Part shown: positions 10,919-23,284 of the stretch, piece after piece
Numbering within the stretch: position 1 is the first letter of the stretch
Layout of the letters: every line of letters starts with the position of its first letter
Translations under genes and position numbers: made by a program
Assembly (NCBI GenBank): GCA_034401135.1
Contig: JAWZSP010000008.1
Location: 682,001-746,000, forward strand
Reading direction: 5' to 3'
DNA from: Volutella citrinella
Taxonomy: Eukaryota; Ascomycota; Sordariomycetes; Hypocreales; Nectriaceae
Length of the DNA stretch: 64,000 nucleotides
The notes under the pieces: generated by a model
Seen by the model: only the letters and a program-made list of their open reading frames with translations
Database searches by the model: none
What the model was told of the DNA's origin: nothing

Positions 10919-12074
10919 ATGTCGTTTTTCAAGAAGCTCACCGATAAGTTTGACGACTTGGGCCTCGGCGACCAGAAGCCCCAGCAGCAGCAGCAGCAGG
11001 GCCAAGGTGGCCAGCCGCCTCAGGGCCAATACCCTCCTCAGGGCCAGTATCCTCCGCAGGCCCAATACCCCCCTCAGGGTCAATATCCCCCTCAGGGCCA
11101 ATATTCCCCTCAGCCTCAGGGAAGCTACCCTCCTCCCGCCGAAGGTGAGTTCCTTTCCTCGTTCCCTACACCGTGAACCCATCCTTCAGCTCCTCGCGGC
11201 TTCTCCTCATGGCTTCTACGTGCATCAATCCCCAACACTCTTCCTCTCCTGTTCTCGCTGACTCGTCGTGAATTCAGGACAGCGAAACTATGGCGGCCAA
11301 CCTCCCGCCCAGTATGGCGCTCCGCCCCAACCCCAGTACCAACCCCCGTCCGATAAGCCCCCGCTGCCCCAGGGTTGGGTCTCCCAGTTCGATCAGCAAC
11401 ACCAGCGCTGGTTCTATGTCGACGTAGCCACTTCCCGATCTCAGTGGGAGGCTCCTCCCGGCCACTACCCCTCTCCCCAGGGACCCCCTCCTGGTGGTGA
11501 TGCGTCCCGCGGCTACGGTTCCCCAGCTCCTGGCGGATATGGTGCCCCAGCTCCCGGTAACTACGGTGCTCCTGGTGGCTACGGTGCCCCTGGTGGCTAC
11601 GGTTCCCCTGCTCCTGGCGGTTATGGCTCGCCTGCTCCCGGTGGCTACGGCGCTCCAGGTGGCTACGGCGCTCCTCCCCCTGGTGGATATTCCGACAACC
11701 GAGGCGACGAAAAGAAGAAGAAGGATGACAGCAACAAGAAGATGATGATGGGTGCTGCCGGTGGTCTGGCCGCTGGTGCCATCGCCGGTGCCGTTATTGC
11801 TAATGCCATGGACGACAGCGATGATGAGCACAAGCATGCCCAGCAGGGTGGCTACTATGGTGCTCCTCCCCCTGCTGGAGCCCCACCGCCTGTTGCCCCC
11901 CTCCCCACCCACGATGCCGATGGCGACTCGGTCTCTAGCAGCGACCGTGAGGACGTGATTGAGGCTCGCCGTGAGTATGAGGACGCCCTCAATGACTCTG
12001 ACGCCAGCAAGAGCGACATTGAGGAGGCCCGCGAGGCCTACGAGGAGGCCTACGATGACGCCTACGACGACTGA
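10919..12074 (+). CDS. WW-domain, glycine-zipper low-complexity protein
   Basis: Two exons, join(10919..11144, 11278..12074), 340 aa. The 133-bp intron has donor GTGAGT, a GCTGAC branch site and acceptor TTCAG. Domains in order: a short N-terminal helix (MSFFKKLTDKFDDLGLGD); a Gln run and about six QGQYPP-type repeats (25-75); a single WW domain with both Trp (LPQGWVSQF ... RSQWEAP, about 105-135); GGYGAP/PAPGGYG repeats (about 150-220); a Lys-rich patch; a glycine-zipper segment (MMMGAAGGLAAGAIAGAVIA, about 237-256); and a strongly acidic tail (YEEAYDDAYDD). WW domains bind Pro-rich ligands, and this protein carries its own PPxY-like content. The zipper suggests membrane or self-association. 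No specific function is known to me. Confidence 0.92.
10981..11120 (+). repeat. CAG and CCTCAGGGCCAATAC-type coding repeats
   Basis: A CAG run beginning at 10981 encodes polyglutamine. A degenerate 15-bp tandem unit follows to about 11120 and encodes PQGQY. Such tracts are prone to length change between strains. Confidence 0.75.
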
Positions 12075-14279
12075 GGGGCGCAACTGGCTGATGACAAGAC
12101 GAAGACATGACCTGATACCTTTTGCAACTTGGAGCATTCTAGCCTAGAAGTTCGTTCGCTTTGCTACCACTACCACTAGGGACACGACAGTCCCTGGACC
12201 TCGATGACAGTCCATTGAATCAAAACAAGACAAATTCACTATTAAATTTTGCCCCTCCGCAATTTTGTGACATGAAAGGAGCATTTTGAGGCCATTGGTT
12301 ATGTTTGCACGCGGCGTGAGTGAACTTTTGCGGTTTGGCAGATGCCCCGCTACCATGAGCAGCCACGCCAAAGTCCATCAACAACACCCGCAACAATTGC
12401 GACAATGAGGGCGGACGCCCTGACTCCTTGGCCTCACCACCCCCGCCGCTCCTGTCGTGTCGGGTGTCCGCAGTATGTCACTATGTCACTCGGCCACGCT
12501 GCCTGCCTTTCGGACACCCGTGTAAGCTCCCAGGGTCCTGGACGCCCAGAGCAACAAGCTCTTCGCTAGCCTCTTGTCTCATGGGCTAATACAAGCCCAG
12601 CCATGCCCAGCAAGTCCACACAGTCTTGCGCACAGTAGGACCTGAATGAAACGCGTGCTACTGATCCCTTGCCTCAGGGCCTCACCCAGGTCTTGGCTTT
12701 CGTCTTGGCTTTGTCTTGGCGGTCTTGCACTGCCACTCTGTGCGCGGCCGAGTGCAGTCACGGCCGGGGGCAGCACAGGAGCACCGTAGCTCCAGGCTCC
12801 GGGGCGAGGGGCAAGTCACGGGCGTCAGGCCATCCGCCGAGCCGCCAAGACCCCCACATTGTCGCTTATCGGCACGGAGCCAAGAGTTTTCTGGTGCGTA
12901 TACGGCCGCGCCAAGATGTTTTGTGCTCGACTCGACTTTGTGCGGTGCACAAGCTCGTCGCAGGCAGGCGGGCAGCAGGTGAGGGGGAGGGGCAGGCGCG
13001 AATGGACCGCTGCGGGGACCTGCGGCCGGGGGTTTGCAGGGCAATCTTCAAATTCGCGTTACCGTGATGAGTATGGCCTCACGCAGAAGAGCAGAGAACC
13101 AGCCAGACTCGATGGCGCAGCATCGGAAAGGCGACATCCATGCCCCTCGCAGAGAGTCGGAGCTCGGGTCCAGCCAAGTTCGTTCTCAGTTGACGCGGTC
13201 CTCATCCATGTGCAGCATCACGATGAGCGTCTTTATGATACCAGCTAGCCATCACCAAGCTCCCGGCCGCCAGTAGCATTTAACACTGCACATGGCACTG
13301 GACCTTGCCAACGGGATCGATAGACAATGTATCGCTCCCCATTCGACCTATGACATGTCGTCTAGCCCATAACTACCCAGCCAGGCATTGGGTCGTCTCA
13401 TGCCTGTGATCCACGCATGCCCCGCACGGCAACCATGGGCCTGGCGGGCTAAGGCGACGTAGCTAACGCGCGTGAGTTGACCGATGCGATGCAGAACAGT
13501 GAGGCTGTGTCTGCGTGTGTGCCTGGACTGGACAGGCATGCCTGCCCCGGTCATTTATGATATGCCTGGCCCGCCATCGTCCGTGGGCGGGTGGTGAGCA
13601 TGCGACACGTGGAGAAGGCCAAGACATGACGGTGCCATTCGGACGCAGCAGTGTGCCAAAACAGCTGCTCGTTCTCGGAATTCGAGTTTACCCATGTGGC
13701 AGGCGAGCCGGGGTGTCGACCAGCTGGGTCCCATTTTGATGATGCTGACGCGCCAGTCTCTCCCGTCAGCTCCGTATAGTGACTTACACCTCACTCAAGT
13801 GCGCCGGCGCGGGGGTGTTGGCAACTCAATCTTGTTCATCTAGGATATCTATTATTGGGTCTCTAATCTCTCGCATGAATTAGCTGTTTGCTCATTCTAG
13901 TGCTGCCTCATTCATTCCGCAATGTCCTCCGAGGTAAAGAGCCGAGGCGACACTGTCGCCTTTCGACATGTCCGCCTTCCCAATGGTATCACGACAATGA
14001 GGCTTTATTTTTAATACCCCAAACAATCCAAAACAATATCCAAGCAAATAAACCTCAAAAGCCGAGCCGAATCCCGTGGTTGTTCCCAATCCGTTTGAGC
14101 AAAATCGCCCACAACATCCGTGCTTTGCCGTCAATCACGCCTCGCCCGCAATGCTTCTGATCCAGTCTCAGATAGGGTGTCGCATTGCAGGATTGCATTC
14201 CTACTCATAACAAGCTCGACGACGCGGGTCAATCGCTGTCGCGTCCCGCTCATCATCCGCCAGGAAGGACGCCCCGCCC
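12075..14279. other. 2.2-kb convergent intergenic region
   Basis: It lies between the WW-domain gene (+) and the LOR-domain gene (-). I see no protein-like frame, tRNA or repeat. The first 100-200 bases on either side are presumably 3'UTR. Confidence 0.4.
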
Positions 14280-15047
14280 TTACTTTTCGTTGTTCTTCTC
14301 ATCCATGCAGATGCACATGGCGGCCATCAGCGCCATGTCCATTCCGGGCGCGACGGTGAGCGAGTACGTCTGCTGACCGAAGAGGATATCTCGGCCACTG
14401 ATCTTGCGGTCAATGCGGGCGACCAGGGCTCCCGAGGACTCGTCCTTGATCTCGGCGGCGAAGTCGGCCCAGTTGCCGTCCATGACCAGCGATTCCTGCT
14501 GGCCGCTGGCGGAGGTGAAAGTGGCTGTGGCCTTGGAGCCGAACACTGAGGTTTCAGTCAGTAGGAGAGTTGAGAGACGTTAGGCCAGGTGCGGCTCTGC
14601 ATCGCGACGTCACAGCGAGCGGCGGCGGCTGAGTCGCGATGACGTCACCCACTGAGGGCGCCCAAACTGACGCCGACGGATGCCACACCAGCGCAGGACA
14701 GGATTGTTATCGCACTTACACTTGAAGCTGCTCTTCACCTCCATGAGCTTCTTGCCGTCGGGCGACACGGCGGCATAGGTGGCGTGGATGTGCAAGTGCT
14801 CCTTGGAGATGTCAAACAGGTGGTTGTCCTGCATGTCGAAGACGGACTTGCGGCCTGAGATGGACATGACCTTGCCCTTGACCTTGAGGATGGGCTGCCC
14901 GTTGGCGAGCTTGATCTCAAAGCTGTCGCCCGTCAGCGAGAGGACGCGCTCGCGCAGCACGAGCGTCTCCGACTGCCTCGCGATGAGCTGGGGGAAGACG
15001 CCCATCTCGCGCGGGGCCGGGTTGAGCTGGAACACGGCGCTGGACAT
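14280..15047 (-). CDS. LURP-one-related (LOR/DUF567) protein
   Basis: Two exons, complement(14280..14545, 14720..15047), 197 aa. The 174-bp intron has donor GTAAGT, a CTGAC branch-like site and acceptor CTCAG. Splicing gives the junction FKLFGSKATATF. The protein has the pattern of a tubby-like/phospholipid-scramblase beta-barrel: LVLRERVLSLTGDSFEIK, a GQPILKVKGK strand, SGRKSVFDMQ, then in the second exon MDGNWADFAAEI and a final hydrophobic helix (APGMDMALMAAMCICMDEK) typical of the LOR C-terminus. Fungal members are small cytosolic proteins of unknown function. The next gene upstream is the sugar porter, divergent, 3 kb away. Confidence 0.88.
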
Positions 15048-18000
15048 TTTGGCGGCGAAGTGGGAGTCAGGGAGGTCTGTTGTATGTTATGTGTGTGGAT
15101 TTGCGACGAATTGTGAAGCGGGCGTTGGCAGATGATTCGACTTGTGAGGGGGCGATCCGGCGACGAGTCTGACCTGGAGGACCGGTTCTTTATCAACACG
15201 CAAGAGCTGTCAGTCGGTCACATGAACGCAGAGTCTGGGCGAGCTCCCTCCCGCACAACAAGCCACGGCATGGCGCCTCTCGGGGCCTGGCGTCGCACCG
15301 CCTCAGCACAGGACCAGTCCTAGCCGTCGGATTGGCCAGGTAGGGCTGAAGGGCTGGGGCTTTGGCGCTGCGAAGCCTTGGGAGCTTGTTACAGCCCCCT
15401 CCTCCAATCCACCACCAATACGCGCTAGCTGCGAATCGCCCCCCTCCAGTGAGACACCGCGGCGCAGTCATTGGCTGGCGAGGCGCGAGTCCCACAATAC
15501 GTCACAGACTGGCCTCCGAACCAGGCAGGGCTCTGGCCGTCATCTCAGGGCATTTGTTTGCTGGGCTACAAGGTTCATTGTGACCGTGAGTGCTACGTCA
15601 GTCTCGAAGCACCGTCAAGCACTCCTTTGCCGACCCAGATTTTGGCGCGCCGTCGCAATCAGCCTGCAAGATGCCTTGCAGCGCCTGTGTGAGGCTTGGG
15701 CCACTCAAGTCCCCATGATGGCCTGAGGGCTGACGCCGTGTCCGAAACTCCATTGCCGCCATCCGCCATGGCGCGGATCTGAGGAGGGGCGCACCGCAAT
15801 CCATCGGACACATTGACAAGCCAGCCCGCATTGAAATGCCACTCTCGCCTTTTGCCTGTGATCATGCCTGGTCTTGCTTTTCGCCCGACCGATTGACTAC
15901 CGACTAGTTCTTATCTTGGTACCGATCCCGCCCGCATGTGGGGATTTATCAGCACCGGCTTGGACAAGGCCGGCTCATCGAACGTAAGGAATGCGGCGTC
16001 TGTCGACGTGAAACTCGGGCCACCAGTTCGAGCATCAGCCCCTTTGTCTAGTATCAGCTGAGAACCTTAATGTAGCCACATTCCCCATTACCGTTCGCAA
16101 CCCATTAGCCTTCCCCTAATCGAGCGGATGAGGCGCATTAAACTCCATCGGCTGACAGGGGCGGGAAGCTGGAATGAGTGGGAGGCCGCCAACTTGGTTA
16201 GAGTTTCAATCCACGTCATTGCTGCTGGGGACAATAATAGATGCCACAACGGGAGTGGAAGCTGGCTCCCACGTTGGCAACGGCCGTTGGGGTGATCTGA
16301 GACAGCGCTAGCCGTTACTCACCTTCGCGGGATGGTGCCCATCACGCCACCTCACGATGAGGAATCCAGTAGAGAGTTGAGGCTGTCTGCTATTTCACAC
16401 GAATATCCTCGCCAATCTGTAGCAGCCCGGATCTCCCTCGCGCCCTTAGGAGATGTGCATGCAGAGCCACCTGTGAACCAGAGGACAAGAATATGTGCCG
16501 TCGTCCACGGCTCGTGCCAAGTCCATGCCTCTTTCGCATAGCTCTGCTTCTGACGTATTAAAAGCAATCTGGGCAACCTGTGCGGGCAATAGCTCCTGGT
16601 GCGGTCCAGTTTTCATGCAGCCAACCGGCAAAGCAGCAGCTGCTCGTGCCAGCTTCGAACCCCGGAGGCTTTTAGGCCATCTAACTTTGAGGGTGGCATG
16701 CTGTTAACTCGATCGGAATTTGTACGCGCTGTAGAATTTTCGTTCTCGTTGGAAATTCTTCGATTGATCGTCAGACTCAATGTCTGGAGACTGCAAGTAG
16801 AGTCAGTTCTGTATGTCAGTAGGGTCCTGCATTACAATGACATTGGCGATACTAAGGCAGATCAGTCAGTGACGGGCTTCTGGGCTGATTTTTATCTCAG
16901 TGGCAAAAGGAACCGGTGACTTCGGGGCGGCATTACCAATTGGAAGTGGTGATGAGTTCAATGAGCCCCCAAAAGGCTGCCTCCGCATAGTCGAGGTGAG
17001 TGTTTGTTGACAAGATACCAAGACGTCACGGCCTTATGATTTTCTTGGTTTCAATAGTCGGTGTAGCCGCCAGTACGTGCATCTGGTCTTAGAAAGTTGC
17101 CCGAATCCTCATAAGTAGGGAGTGACGGGCAGCTTCGGGGCGACAATAAACACATAGTTTGTCAAGTGATAGCGTCTAAGGAAGACAGGAATACAATGGG
17201 AAGTTAGATTTCCAGAATAAACTTTCAGTCCTCAAACTACAACACATGATGGGCCGTCGTCTGACAAAGCGGTGCTCTCCGCCTTCGGGCCCATGATCAG
17301 CCGAACAATCATGACTGGTATGGGAACATGGGAACTGCACACTGCCCACTTCTCCGGCATCGGGTGATGCGTGCCCATGGGGACACCAGACGGGCCAGGT
17401 TCCGGCGAGTTGGTAGCAGGGTAAAGGTCAAGTGACCGAACCATCACCCCAGGCTCCCGGCCTCGGTGGTTGGTCCTCGACACATCATGGCCTCTGCAGC
17501 TCGTCGAGCTTGTCGAAGTGTGGGCCATCGGACGCGAAAATCGTCCCAGCATTAGCTTTCGACTAGGCCAGTCGGGACGATGCCCGGCATGGAGCAGCCA
17601 ATCCCGCGCTCTACCCCGGATCCCCCACTTTCCCGTTGGGGACGGGGTTACAGAAGTTCGCCATGAAACGAACAGCCGGTATATCCTAGCGACTGTTCAT
17701 ATAGCCGGACCAGTCAGACACGGCGCAGGCGACCAGCTGCATGGCGCTCGCTGGCACCAGCCAACCAGGCCGCACGGTCGACACTCGCAGCCACGTCCCG
17801 AAGCTCCAGCGCTCGGCCCGTCGATCCTATGCCGGCCAGAACGGCCTGATCTGGGCCCTATTCTGTCTGCCGTGCCGGGGTTCTACGGCTAAAGGCGCTC
17901 GCATGAGCATGAGGAGAATTGCTATTATCCCAGGCGAGGATGAGGAGGTGGGTGGCATTGAGCCGGCGGCAGCTTTATAACCCGTCATGGAGCGGCCCGC

Positions 18001-18098
18001 TACCCCAGAGAGACGAGTCCCGCATACCGCAAGAGGAAGTGTGCCTTCTTTCTGCGGCTCTTCAATCAAGAGGCTTATAATACGATCTCCTATTCACA
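15048..18098. promoter_or_regulatory. 3-kb divergent intergenic region
   Basis: This is the largest gene-free gap in the window. It lies between the LOR gene (-) and the sugar porter (+). There are no protein-like frames beyond shadows. The TATA-like stretch GCTTATAATACG at about 18070, some 25 bases before the porter ATG, may be part of its core promoter or leader. A sugar-responsive promoter of this length would be unusual but not unheard of. Confidence 0.4.
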
Positions 18099-19989
18099 AT
18101 GACGACCGAGAAGAGAGTGGGGGGTGACGACATCCAGGTCGAGAGCAGCGACGCCGGGCTCGACCACCTCAAGAATGTTGACCTCGGAGACAAGGGCCTC
18201 AGCAACGGCGCTCTCGAGGGCAACACGGAGGAGCACAGCCTGGGCGTGCTGCAGGCCTTCAAGACGTACAGGCGCGCAGCTCTCTGGTCCATGCGTGAGT
18301 GTTAGACAAACTACCTCTTAGACAATGCATCTAACGTGTGTGTGCCAGTCATCTCCACCACGGTCATCATGGAGGGCTACGACGTGACGCTTCTGGGCTC
18401 CTTCTTCGGCTACCCCAGCTTCCGGCGCAAGTACGGCGAGTTCCTGGACGACGAGCACGGGTACCAGATCTCGGCGTCGTGGCAGCAAAAGTTCAACTGC
18501 CTGGCGGCGCTGGCCAACGTCATCGGCGCGCTGTTCAACGGCTGGGCCACGTCGCGATGGGGCCACCGCAAGGTCCTCATGTTCAGCCTCTTCTGGCTCA
18601 CGGGTTTCATCTTCATCACCTTCTTCGCGCCGAACGTCGAGGTCATGCTGGCGGGCATGTTCCTATGCAACATCCCCTGGGGTGTCTTTGCCACCACGGT
18701 AAGTCTGACCATGTCCGCATATCCGACGCCGAGAAGGAAGACTCACACATCGGCAGGGACCCGCGTACGCCGCCGAAGTTACTCCCATGGCCATCCGCGG
18801 ATACCTGACGGCGTACATCAACCTCTGCTGGTGCATCGGCCAGTTCATCTCGGCCGGCGTGCTGGCCGGCCTCGTCAACAACAAGACCGAGTGGAGCTAC
18901 AAGGTGCCCTTTGCCATCCAGTGGATCTGGCCGCTGCCGCTCTTCATCGCCGCGTATCTGGCGCCCGAGTCGCCGTGGCACCTGGTGCGCACCAACCAGC
19001 TCGAGGCTGCCAAGCGATCCCTCGAGAGGCTGTCGCAGCCCGAGCACAATATCAACTACGAGGCCAAGATCGCCATGATGGTGCACACCAACAAGCTCGA
19101 GATTGCCGAGCGTGCCGGCGTCACTTACTGGGACGCCTTCCGCGGCACTAACCTCCGCCGCACCGAGATCGCCTGCATGGGATTCCTGTCGCACATCACA
19201 AACGGCGGCGCGCTGTGCTATAGCGGCACCTTCTTCTTCCAGCAGGCCGGTATCCCCGATGACACCGCCTACAACCTCGGCCTTGGCGGCACTGCCATCG
19301 CCTTCGTCGGCACCTGCCTGTCGTGGTCCTATCTCGACCGCTGGGGCCGTCGCCGCATCTGGCTCGTCGGCTTCTCCACGCTCGTCGCCATCCTCTGGAT
19401 CATTGGCTTCCTGGCCATCCCCAGCCAGGAGAACAAGGCGCTTGGATGGGCCCAGTCCATCCTGTGCCTCGTGTGGCTGGGCGTCTACTCGGCCTCGGTC
19501 GGCCCCATCGTCTACACCTTGGTTTCTGAGATTGGTTCGACCCGTCTCCGGACGCAGACGGTCGTCCTGGCCCGCAGCACCTACTACGCGGGCAACGTCG
19601 TTGGCGGAGGACTGATCCAGCCCCAGCTGCTGGCTCCCGGCGCAGCGAACGCAAAGGGCAAGACGGTATGGCCCACCACCTGCCCACCTCCCCATCATTT
19701 GAGTGCAAAAGTAGACTAACGGAACAATGCAGGCCTTCTTCTGGTCCTCCTTGGCCACGCTCACCCTCATCTGGGGCTACTTCCGCATCTTCGAGACCAA
19801 GGACCGCACATTCGGAGAGCTCGACTACATGGTGAGCATCCATCCGCGTCACAGGCACGGCCGCACAGCAGGACAGCTACTGACAGACACGAACAGTTCC
19901 AGAAGGGCATCAGCGCCAGGCAGTCCGCCGACTACAAGATCAGCGAGGAGGAAATGTACGCGGTTGAGGAGCGGGAGCAGAAGCAGTAG
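18099..19989 (+). CDS. MFS sugar porter, alpha-glucoside (maltose) permease type
   Basis: Five exons, join(18099..18294, 18349..18698, 18757..19665, 19733..19831, 19897..19989), 548 aa. It is a proton-coupled sugar transporter of the plasma membrane with 12 predicted helices. The N-terminal cytosolic arm is about 65 aa. Family marks are EGYDVTLLGSFFGYP in TM1 (as in Mal/Agt1 permeases), the loop 2-3 motif SRWGHRK, PESPWHL before the central loop, DRWGRRRIW in loop 8-9, and the C-terminal FETKDRTFGELD. All splice sites are canonical and phases agree. Substrate is inferred from family only, and no maltase is adjacent. A 375-codon open frame on the opposite strand is a codon-bias shadow. Confidence 0.95.
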
Positions 19990-22003
19990 GCGGCGCAGCA
20001 CATTCTCGTGGGGGCTCGGCTGCAGGGACGACCGTAGGATGCGAGAGCGCTACGATGACCGCATCCAGATAGCATACCAAATTGACAATTCACGCCTGCG
20101 TACTGAGCATCGCCGTCGTCAAAATTATCGTGAATGGAGTCAAGTTAGGTTCAGTCGGTGATGCGGTTAGCTTGCCAAGCCTTGTTAGCACGCTGTGCCC
20201 GTGCCGGATATGCGGGGGATGGATGCCGCCTTTCCTCCTCGAGTCCCTCCAGGGGGGTAGCGGCCAAACTTACGATCGGCCCAACTAGCTTCAAATGGGA
20301 CATGTGCGGAAAGCTGCAGATCGATCTCATCGACACGCCGATTCAAGCATCTGGTGACGCCGCTCACAGTAGGAGCTGGATGACTGAGACAGCACCTCAG
20401 TGAGTAGGAGGTGGCCGCTCGCACTGATCCCCGACTGGCACTCCTGAATGACCACCTGGAATTACCTCCCTTCCACCCGCCGCTCGCTACGCAGCGTAGA
20501 AATTACCGATACGAGTCAATGCTACTCCGTACACAACAAAGAGCGTTGCTGGACGTGGCCACACACAACAGCGCCCGATTGTACACAGCGCGTTGGCCAG
20601 TGGCGCGTCGGCAGGGATGAAAACAAGGATCGACGATATTGCGCTCCACCAGCAAGGTCAACAGCTTATGCAAGCAACATTCACATTCACGTCCACAGCA
20701 TCGCAGCATGGCGTCTAGTCGAGACGGTGAGCGCCCCCCCTCGGTCGTGCAACTGGAGGCTGGCGAAATGGCAGTAATAAGCAACCGGATCGAGGTTGGG
20801 AATTGGACGCAACATCCGACGACGAGTGTCGGTTTGGATGACATGGCGTGGCATGGTGGCAGGGGCTTGATGGCGTTGAACTACTGCAGGGGAGTGTGGA
20901 ATAACTGGGCCACAGCAACAAGGGACAGGAGGGCTTGGAGGGAGACTCTCCCAATCTCGTGTTGGAGCTGGGGATGAGACGGATGGTGGCCTTGGTGCGT
21001 CGCCAGGATGCCTCTGTCGGGATGCCAAATTGGGTTGGGCTGCATCTGACAATTGACGGCTGTGATGTGATGCCAGCGACGAGGAACAATGGTTGGCATT
21101 CATGATCGTGCGCCCGGGCGGCACGGGCTGAGTAGGCTCATCCGCGACATGAGCGGCTCACCTCACGGCCAGCGCGCCAATCAGCAGTCCATCCCGAGAA
21201 ACAATAGCGCATTCTCCCACAGAACCCCATCAGTCCATCCATCCAGACAAAGGGGAGACGAGCGAGCGAGATGACTACGTTATGCATCGCACAGGCAGTG
21301 GGAACTCGGAACCCCCAGACCCAGACTGGAGCATGTGCTCCAGTCGTCGAGTTTTCCCTGCCTTGTTTTTGGGCCGGCATCCATTCCATCGACGGGCTTT
21401 GCTGTTCTATGGGGCATGTGGGCCTTTGGATACGAGCCCATCCAGCGTGGTTGTCAGGGGCGAGCGGCGTCATTGGCTCACGGCTATTCTTAGCGCTTAG
21501 GGACCCCAAAACATTGGCTTTTGTAGCGCTCGCCACCCGCTCATTCCAGTGGTCGGCGACCGGGTGGAGCAGGCCTCGTCAGCTCCAGTTTGGCCCCTGC
21601 GCATGAAAAATCCATGTCGCAGGTCCGCACTACTGGACGGTACCTGCGCCAGCACACCCAGGAACAAGCCACGCCTAGCCCGTACCTGAATCGGCTCCAC
21701 CACGTGACTCGCCATCCTGCCGTTTCCCCTAATCTTGCCGCGTTCCCAATCCGTCTTCCTTTTCGTCCCACGTCCACCTCTCATCCATCCATCCTTCTTG
21801 AATCATTGTCCTGACCACCGGGCAGTGCTCTTCTTTATTCCTCGTCACTCTTTAGCCCATCGCGGGATTTTGCATCTATTTTTCTTTCCTTTGCACAGTC
21901 ATTTCAACCCACTCTCGCTAATTCCACGACCGGTCCTCTGGTCAAATCAAAACAAAAACAAGACATCCGATTTCCCCGAAGCTTCCAAAAACTCACAGCC
22001 ACC
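19990..22003. promoter_or_regulatory. 2-kb intergenic region upstream of the GH17 gene
   Basis: No gene seen. The last 250 bases are CT-rich and end in CACAGCCACCATG, a strong translation-start context. This is typical of highly expressed fungal cell-wall genes. Confidence 0.4.
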
Positions 22004-23284
22004 ATGCGTTTGTCCGCCGTCGCTGCGAGCGTCCTCGTCGCAGGCGCTTCCGCCCAGAACTACCTCGGCTTCAACTCCGGTGCCACCAAGGCCGACCGAT
22101 CCGCCAAGTTCAAGGCCGACTTCAAGCAGGAGTTTGTGACTGCCCAGAACCTCGAGGGTGCCCCCGGCGACTTCAACGCCGTCCGTCTCTACACCAACAT
22201 CCAGGCCTACTCTGAGACCGACCCCATCCAGGCTTTCGAGGCTGCCATCGAGACCAACACCCACATCCTCCTCGGTGTCTGGGCCTCGGGCACCACCAGC
22301 ATTGACAAGGAGATCACTGCTCTCAAGACCGCCCTCAAGACCCACGGTGACAAGCTCGCCAAGCTCATCATCGGTGTCTCCATCGGTAGCGAGGATCTCT
22401 ACCGCAACTCGGTGACTGGCGTCAAGAACAAGTCTGGCGTCGGTGCCGACCCCAAGGTCCTCGTCGCCTTCATCGAGGACTTCCGCAAGGCCTTCAAGGA
22501 CTCTGCCATCTCCAAGATCCCCGTCGGCCACGTCGACACCTGGGATGTCTGGCCCAACACCACCAACAAGGCTGTCGTCGATGCCGTCGACTTCCTTGGT
22601 ATCGATGAGTACCCCTACTACGAGAACGACAAGGGCAACTCCATCGAGAACGCTGGCACTCTCTTCGACAAGGCCTACGACATTGTTGTCGGTGCTTCCA
22701 AGGGCAAGCCCGTCTGGGTTACCGAGACCGGATGGCCCGCCACCGGCCCTACTTGGGACAAGGCCGAGGCCAGCGTCAAGAACGCCCAGAAGTACTGGCA
22801 GGACATTGGCTGCGACCGTCTCTTCAACCAGGTCCCCACCTTCTGGTACACTCTCCGTGACTCCAACCCCGACAACGAGATGAAGTTTGCCATCACCAAG
22901 GACCTGTCCACCAAGCCCCTGTTCGACCTCAAGTGCCCCGACAAGAAGAACAACACCTCCACCAAGAGCGGTGACAAGACCAAGACCGACGACAGCAACA
23001 CCAAGACGTCGTCTGGTGTCACCAAGCCCACCGGCAATGCCACCACCACTGGCCAGTCTGGTGCCACTCCCACTCCCGGCTCCGGCTCTGGCTCTGGCTC
23101 CGGCTCCGGCAACAACTCTGGCTCTGGCAACAACTCTGGCTCCGGCTCTGGCTCCGGCAATGCCCCTTCCACCGGTGCCCCCGGTGCCCCCAGCCCGTCC
23201 GTCACTGGCACCCCCTCGGCCGCCTCTTCCCTAAAGATGCCCGCCCTTGCTGTGGCCGTCGCCGCCGCTGTCTTTGCTCTGTAA
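22004..23284 (+). CDS. eglC: GPI-anchored GH17 endo-beta-1,3-glucanase
   Basis: Single exon, 426 aa, close to the 440-460 aa of Aspergillus EglC. It cleaves or remodels beta-1,3-glucan at the cell surface. A signal peptide (1-17, cleavage after GASA) is followed by a GH17 barrel (about 18-312). The acid/base is E130 (GVSIGSED) and the nucleophile E241 (VWVTETGWP). Cys residues at 270 and 311 are candidates for a disulphide. Residues 313-400 are a Thr/Ser/Gly linker with GSGSGS repeats and NNTS-type N-glycosylation sites. The C-terminus is a hydrophobic GPI signal (LAVAVAAAVFAL). Third-position C bias is extreme (codons such as AAG, GTC, ACC), pointing to high expression. A long opposite-strand frame over the repeats is a shadow. 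Confidence 0.96.
   Translation: MRLSAVAASVLVAGASAQNYLGFNSGATKADRSAKFKADFKQEFVTAQNLEGAPGDFNAVRLYTNIQAYSETDPIQAFEAAIETNTHILLGVWASGTTSIDKEITALKTALKTHGDKLAKLIIGVSIGSEDLYRNSVTGVKNKSGVGADPKVLVAFIEDFRKAFKDSAISKIPVGHVDTWDVWPNTTNKAVVDAVDFLGIDEYPYYENDKGNSIENAGTLFDKAYDIVVGASKGKPVWVTETGWPATGPTWDKAEASVKNAQKYWQDIGCDRLFNQVPTFWYTLRDSNPDNEMKFAITKDLSTKPLFDLKCPDKKNNTSTKSGDKTKTDDSNTKTSSGVTKPTGNATTTGQSGATPTPGSGSGSGSGSGNNSGSGNNSGSGSGSGNAPSTGAPGAPSPSVTGTPSAASSLKMPALAVAVAAAVFAL

Noticed and set aside
11274..12137. 287-codon minus-strand frame
   Set aside because: Antisense shadow of the repetitive WW-domain gene. The product is Val/Gly/Arg repeats only.
16640..16720. TTCGAACCCC resembling a tRNA T arm on the minus strand
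   Set aside because: No matching acceptor, D or anticodon stems can be drawn around it.
17470..17892. 140-codon plus-strand frame upstream of the sugar porter
   Set aside because: Arg/Pro/Ser-rich shadow-type product, no homology pattern recognised.
18643..19770. 375-codon open frame on the minus strand
   Set aside because: Lies antisense to the sugar porter exons. It arises from third-position GC bias, and the product is low complexity with no domain.
22675..23211. 178-codon minus-strand frame rich in Pro-Glu
   Set aside because: Antisense of the Gly-Ser linker of the GH17 gene.
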